From Oligoflexia bacterium (GTDB taxonomy: Bacteria; Bdellovibrionota; UBA1018), in assembly GCA_014378465.1 (NCBI GenBank), contig JACMNQ010000025.1:45211-109210 (forward strand): DNA of 64,000 bases. Reading direction: 5' to 3'. A program made the translations under genes and the position numbers. Of the stretch, positions 60,759-64,000 are shown in pieces; position 1 is the first letter of the stretch; each line of letters opens with the position of its first letter. The notes under the pieces are model-generated. The model had not been told where the DNA came from. It ran no database searches and was given only the letters and a program-made list of their open reading frames with translations.

Positions 60759-61385
60759 CTAGTCAAAGGAGATTTCTGCCGAGGGTCCGCTCAAAAGGAG
60801 AAGTGCGATGCGATCCAGCCGCTTCTCCGTGAGGTCCTTCAGCTGAATGATTCCGACTCCGGCAAGCTTGTCAGACGCTCCCGCTACGGGCGCCATGCCG
60901 CTGAGTGGATCATAACAGAACTGCTCAACGAGCCCTGGGAGATTCAGTGCACGCCCTTCTGAGGAAGTGATCACGGTGAACGCTCCAATATCAGTCGCTT
61001 TCATCAGTTCGCCCGATCGGACCACTTTGCCCGACGTGTCCTGGCAGCTGGGAGACTTTTCAACGGTGTAAGCCGTGGATCCCACTTCCCCGGGAGCACG
61101 GATAAAACGGAGGCGATACGCCATTCGCTCCACCGCAGCGTCCCGTTTGAGCTGATTCAATTCCTGAGAGAGCCGTCGGGTGGCGGCGAGACTCTTCCAC
61201 TGCGGCAGTCGCTCGCGAATGATCGGGACAGCGGACAACATGAGAAAAAGCAGAATCGTGAGCATGATCCAGATCTGTTTTCGACGCCGCAAGCGGTGCT
61301 CAACGCGCTCCCAGAGCTCGTAGTGCGACCACTCCGCCTTCTTCCATCGTTCATTGGCTATGTCGGTATCGTGAACAGGGACCAT
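60759..61385 (-). CDS. Single-pass membrane protein, possibly a divergent pseudopilin
   Basis: 208 residues. The N-terminal 35 residues are basic and cytoplasmic, and one membrane helix spans about 36-57 (QIWIMLTILLFLMLSAVPII). An extended helix and a small beta domain with Cys at about 113 and 167 follow. The stretch LSQELNQLKRDAAVERMAYRLRF followed by a Y-V strand resembles GspH/FimT-type minor pseudopilins, but the PilD cleavage signature (Gly then Phe and Glu5) is missing. It overlaps the pilD 3' end by 28 bp, suggesting coupling. A pilus-related role is inference from context. Confidence 0.65.
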   Translation of the reverse strand: MVPVHDTDIANERWKKAEWSHYELWERVEHRLRRRKQIWIMLTILLFLMLSAVPIIRERLPQWKSLAATRRLSQELNQLKRDAAVERMAYRLRFIRAPGEVGSTAYTVEKSPSCQDTSGKVVRSGELMKATDIGAFTVITSSEGRALNLPGLVEQFCYDPLSGMAPVAGASDKLAGVGIIQLKDLTEKRLDRIALLLLSGPSAEISFD

Positions 61386-62167
61386 AATCCATCACCCAAA
61401 AGATAGTAATACAATCCACCAATCACCAGAAAAGGTCCATAAGGGATTGAAACCTTCATCACGCTCTTCTGACGCGTGATCATGGCCCAGGCGATCCCAA
61501 TCACCGATCCCGCGAGTGAGCTGATCAGAATCGTGGCGAGGACTCCAAAAGGCCCGAGAAACGCGCCCAACATGGCGAGCAGCTTGATGTCTCCCCCGCC
61601 GAGTCCTGAACTCCCGGTCCTCCACTGATAGAACCAGGCGATGCCGTAAAAAACTCCAAAACCGATGGCGGCTCCTGCCATGGACTGAATGAGGCCGAGC
61701 CCAGGCACCCAGTGAGCCGTGAGAAGCCCCAGACAAAGTCCACCCAGGCTGAGTTCATCCGGGATGATCCGGTGCTCAAGATCGATGAAAGTGATCGCGA
61801 TCAACAGAGAAATCCAGGGCCAGTCGCGGATGATCAACATCGGCTCCCAGCCGAATTTCAGCTTGGCAGTGAGAAAGAGAAGTGCGGTGAGAAGTTCGAT
61901 GACCGCGTAACGAACGGAGATGGGAGTTTTGCAGCTTCGACATTTGCCGCCGAGCCAGAGCCAGCCCAGCACGGGCACATTGTCGTACCATTTTATGGGA
62001 GTCAGGCACTTGGGGCAGTGACTCGGAGGTTTGATGATCGATTTCTTCTCAGGCAGACGTCCCACGACCACATTCAGGAAACTGCCCACCACCAGTCCGA
62101 AGCAAATTGCGAGAGCGTTGGAGAACCAGACGGGCACGTTGAAGAGATGCTGGGAAAGTTCTGCCAT
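61358..62167 (-). CDS. pilD: Prepilin peptidase / N-methyltransferase PilD
   Basis: 269 residues with about eight membrane helices. The N-terminal methyltransferase part has GLVVGSFLNVVVGRLP and the zinc-type cysteines CPKC and CRSC (about 51-54 and 76-79). The aspartic protease residues lie in FIDLEHRIIPDELS and GLGGGDIKLLAMLGA, the GxGD motif. It cleaves and N-methylates type IV prepilins at the inner membrane. It is 19 bp after the ABC permease gene. Confidence 0.95.
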   Translation of the reverse strand: MAELSQHLFNVPVWFSNALAICFGLVVGSFLNVVVGRLPEKKSIIKPPSHCPKCLTPIKWYDNVPVLGWLWLGGKCRSCKTPISVRYAVIELLTALLFLTAKLKFGWEPMLIIRDWPWISLLIAITFIDLEHRIIPDELSLGGLCLGLLTAHWVPGLGLIQSMAGAAIGFGVFYGIAWFYQWRTGSSGLGGGDIKLLAMLGAFLGPFGVLATILISSLAGSVIGIAWAMITRQKSVMKVSIPYGPFLVIGGLYYYLLGDGLWSLFTIPT

Positions 62168-62186
62168 CGCGGTCCTTTGGGTTCTT

Positions 62187-62966
62187 TTACTGTTCTTTTC
62201 GTTTCAGAAAGATGCCTGCGCAGATCAGGCAGAAGGCGGAGAGGACAAAAGCATATCCCGTTGCAGTGGCGACGAAAGCGCCAGTGACCGGAAGTCCATA
62301 GGTCACTTTTGTTCCGAGAGTGAAATGCTCGAGGTTGGGAAGGATGAGAGCCAGTCCTTTGAGCACGGCCTTTGCTGAGTCACTTTTGCTCTGATCGGCC
62401 ACCGAGCGGATCTGTGAAATATTGTTGCCGATCAGGTAGAAACCGATGCAGATGATCACCGAGAGCGAGGTCGTCGTGAAACTCGAAACCATCAACGCCA
62501 GGGAACCCAGCACCAGACTCTGAAGTAAAAAGAGAAAAAGCCCGGTGATCAGCGTCGGATTGAAAGTACCGCCTGTGAGCAGCAGGAGCCCGGACAGCAG
62601 AAGACTCAAGAGCACCCAGTTGAGTGCAATGACCTGCATGAGACCCAGGTACTTGCCCAGAACGAACTGATGACGAGAGATGGGGCGGGAAAGCGCGACA
62701 AAGACAGTCCTTCTCTCGAACTCCTTGCCGATCAGCCAGGAGCCCGTGAAGATCGCGATCATCGAGCACGATAGGTTGACTGCCGACATTCCGAAATCCA
62801 GGATGATCCGCTCCGGAGTGATGAAGCTGAGTTGAGAGGCCAGAATGCTGACTCCGAAAAGGAGCACCGCAAGAAGGATGATGTTGTAGAGAATCTTGTC
62901 TCGAATCACTTCACTGAAAGTCACGCGGGCCACAGCCAGAGCCACTTGATGAGTTTTAGGAATCAT
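62187..62966 (-). CDS. ABC-2 type transporter permease (PilI-like by position)
   Basis: 259 residues with six predicted membrane helices, including ILYNIILLAVLLFGVSIL, LSLLLSGLLLLTGG and VIICIGFYLIGNNI. The first cytoplasmic loop GSWLIGKEFERRTVFVALSRPISRHQFVLGKYLG (read in part) is typical of ABC-2 permeases. The start overlaps the ATPase stop as ATGA. In Myxococcus the pilG-H-I genes for an ABC transporter lie upstream of pilD and are needed for pilus assembly. The same order here supports that role, which remains inference. Confidence 0.85.
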   Translation of the reverse strand: MIPKTHQVALAVARVTFSEVIRDKILYNIILLAVLLFGVSILASQLSFITPERIILDFGMSAVNLSCSMIAIFTGSWLIGKEFERRTVFVALSRPISRHQFVLGKYLGLMQVIALNWVLLSLLLSGLLLLTGGTFNPTLITGLFLFLLQSLVLGSLALMVSSFTTTSLSVIICIGFYLIGNNISQIRSVADQSKSDSAKAVLKGLALILPNLEHFTLGTKVTYGLPVTGAFVATATGYAFVLSAFCLICAGIFLKRKEQ

Positions 62967-63868
62967 TTGAACACGTCCTCCAGTGAAGGCCGGATGGGCT
63001 GGACCCAGAGAATCTTCGCCTGATTCTGAATCAGATGCGAAAGGGTGGCTTCGAGCCCCTGTTGTCCCGCATGCACGGCCCGGATCCCTTCTGGAATCAC
63101 CCGCACGGACTTGAAAGCGGTCAGCTTTTGAGCCACTTCAAGACTCACTCCTTGAAAACCCACTTCGACATCGCCTGACCCCTGTGCACCCTGAGCCAGG
63201 AGATCATGAATGGACCCGCAGGCGAGGAGTTTACCCTTCTGGATCAGCGCAACCCGGTCGCAGATCGCCTCGACATCCGGGATGACATGCGAGCTGAAAA
63301 AAACGGTGTGTCCATCGTGGGCAAGCTGCGTGATGAGTTCCCGGATCTCTTTTCTGCCCACAGGGTCAAGGCCACTCATGGGTTCATCTAGAACCAGGAA
63401 CTCAGGCTCATGCAGAATCGCCTGAGCAATGCCGATGCGCTGGAGCATGCCTTTGGAGTATTTCTTCAGCTCCAGCTTCCGGGCATGACTCATGCCGACC
63501 TGCTTGAGGACCTGAACCGTTCGAGCTTCGATCTGCCTGCTGCTCATGCCGGAAAGCGCGCCGAAGTACTTCAGGAGATTCTCACCCGTCAGATGATCAT
63601 GAAAGTAGGGTCGTTCAGGGAGGTATCCCACTTTAGCTTTCGCCTTGGGATCGTAACAGTCGATGCCCTTCAGCTTCACGGTGCCGCTCGTAGGCTGCCT
63701 GAGTCCGACCATCAAAGCAATGAGGGTAGTCTTGCCGGCCCCGTTGGCACCCAGGAATCCGAAGACGGACCGATCCGGGATCGTGAAGCTCACGTCGTGC
63801 AGGACCGTGACATTCTTCATCCAGAAACCGGTTCGGAACGTTTGAACGACGTTGGAGATCTCGAGCAT
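62963..63868 (-). CDS. ABC transporter ATP-binding protein (PilH-like by position)
   Basis: 301 residues. Walker A GANGAGKTTL (40-49), the signature KKYSKGMLQRIGIAQAI, Walker B FLVLDEPMSGLDP, and the switch His in FFSSHVIPDVEA are all present. The C-terminal about 80 residues form a small domain common to ABC-2 exporters. It pairs with the downstream permease (4-bp overlap), and in position matches PilH of the myxobacterial pil cluster. The exported substrate is unknown. Confidence 0.9.
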   Translation of the reverse strand: MLEISNVVQTFRTGFWMKNVTVLHDVSFTIPDRSVFGFLGANGAGKTTLIALMVGLRQPTSGTVKLKGIDCYDPKAKAKVGYLPERPYFHDHLTGENLLKYFGALSGMSSRQIEARTVQVLKQVGMSHARKLELKKYSKGMLQRIGIAQAILHEPEFLVLDEPMSGLDPVGRKEIRELITQLAHDGHTVFFSSHVIPDVEAICDRVALIQKGKLLACGSIHDLLAQGAQGSGDVEVGFQGVSLEVAQKLTAFKSVRVIPEGIRAVHAGQQGLEATLSHLIQNQAKILWVQPIRPSLEDVFK

Positions 63869-63895
63869 ACAAAAAGGGTAAACGAATCGAACCCT

Positions 63896-64000
63896 CTACT
63901 CAAGCCCCATCACATTATCACGCGGAGTGGTCGAAGTGATCTTCTTCTTCGCTTCGTCGAAATAGATCTTTCCTCCCCAGGGATCCGTCACGGGGATCAA
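63896..64000 (-). CDS. C-terminal fragment of a pilin- or pseudopilin-like protein (cut by window edge)
   Basis: Thirty-four codons end at a TAG (63896-63898) and the frame runs open to the last base. The peptide has TDPWGGKIYFDEAKKK, resembling the 'DPWGxxY' near the C-terminus of GspG-type and some type IV pilins, then TSTTPRDNVMGLE. It lies 27 bp upstream of the ABC ATPase gene on the same strand, so it probably heads or belongs to the pilus operon. Identification rests on this short piece only. Confidence 0.45.
   Translation of the reverse strand: MIPVTDPWGGKIYFDEAKKKITSTTPRDNVMGLE

Noticed and set aside
63870..63895. tRNA-like T-loop sequence (GGTTCGATTCG on the minus strand)
   Set aside because: No acceptor, D or anticodon stems can be formed around it; it lies in a short gap between two genes.
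1..64000. CRISPR arrays, rRNA genes and phage regions
   Set aside because: I saw no regularly spaced repeats, no rRNA sequence, and no phage structural or integrase genes apart from the IS transposase.

Overview
The window reads as chromosomal DNA of a Gram-negative bacterium with mid-50s percent GC (judged by eye). It carries Kdo/LPS genes, an Omp85-TamB pair, an outer-membrane beta-barrel protein, a bactofilin, an orphan FliL, a type IV pilus operon led by ABC-transporter genes in the myxobacterial order, and a pseudo-receiver/coiled-coil protein of FrzS-like layout. This mix fits a predatory or gliding 'deltaproteobacterial' lineage, most likely Bdellovibrionota/Oligoflexia. That assignment is inference; no rRNA is present to settle it.

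Layout. 1-97: start of an Rrf2-type regulator cut by the window edge. 273-8626 (minus): a lipoprotein, proline synthesis proC-proA-proB, then kdsC-kdsA-pyrG-kdsB. 8748-9782: an exported protein with kinase-like motifs. 9810-14066 (minus): metallophosphoesterase, receiver-GGDEF cyclase and pseudo-receiver coiled-coil protein, divergent (across a perfect 16-bp palindrome) from a membrane protein-bactofilin pair (14138-15561). 15669-19625 (minus): an inactive/active M16 peptidase pair and an SDR epimerase. 19670-25571 (plus): MBL hydrolase, alanine dehydrogenase, FliL and two tandem paralogous exported proteins. A bidirectional terminator separates these from an outer-membrane beta-barrel protein (minus). 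27275-36000s: PBP1b, a class II Fic protein, a lipoprotein, a TrhO-GST fusion, and a CHASE2 histidine kinase/NtrC-type regulator pair behind a sigma-54 promoter. 37576-38995: an IS3-family element with a nonsense mutation. 39040-44551: parvulin, DUF1704/MATCAP-like metalloprotein, a small helical protein, a decayed pseudogene, rplM-rpsI, and agmatinase. 44576-63898: an unbroken minus-strand block of about 19 kb. In transcription order it runs pilin-like C-terminus, ABC ATPase, ABC permease, pilD, pseudopilin-like protein, pilM-N-O-P-Q, TPR, efp, accB, accC, TPR, tamB, Omp85, small secreted protein.

Most genes are cell-envelope or surface genes: Kdo supply, peptidoglycan synthesis, Omp85/TamB assembly, chaperone and protease functions, pili, and signalling by c-di-GMP and sigma-54.

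The most unusual feature is the tandem pair at 22260-25571. Both proteins carry signal peptides, yet share in order SRS/T, K...R, HSQN and RDFGD, a pattern resembling the ATP-binding residues of IucA/IucC (NIS) siderophore synthetases and the kinase-like fold. Those enzymes are normally cytoplasmic. Also notable are a second exported kinase-like candidate at 8748-9782, the sigma-54 promoter at 33916-33931, and the TrhO-GST fusion.
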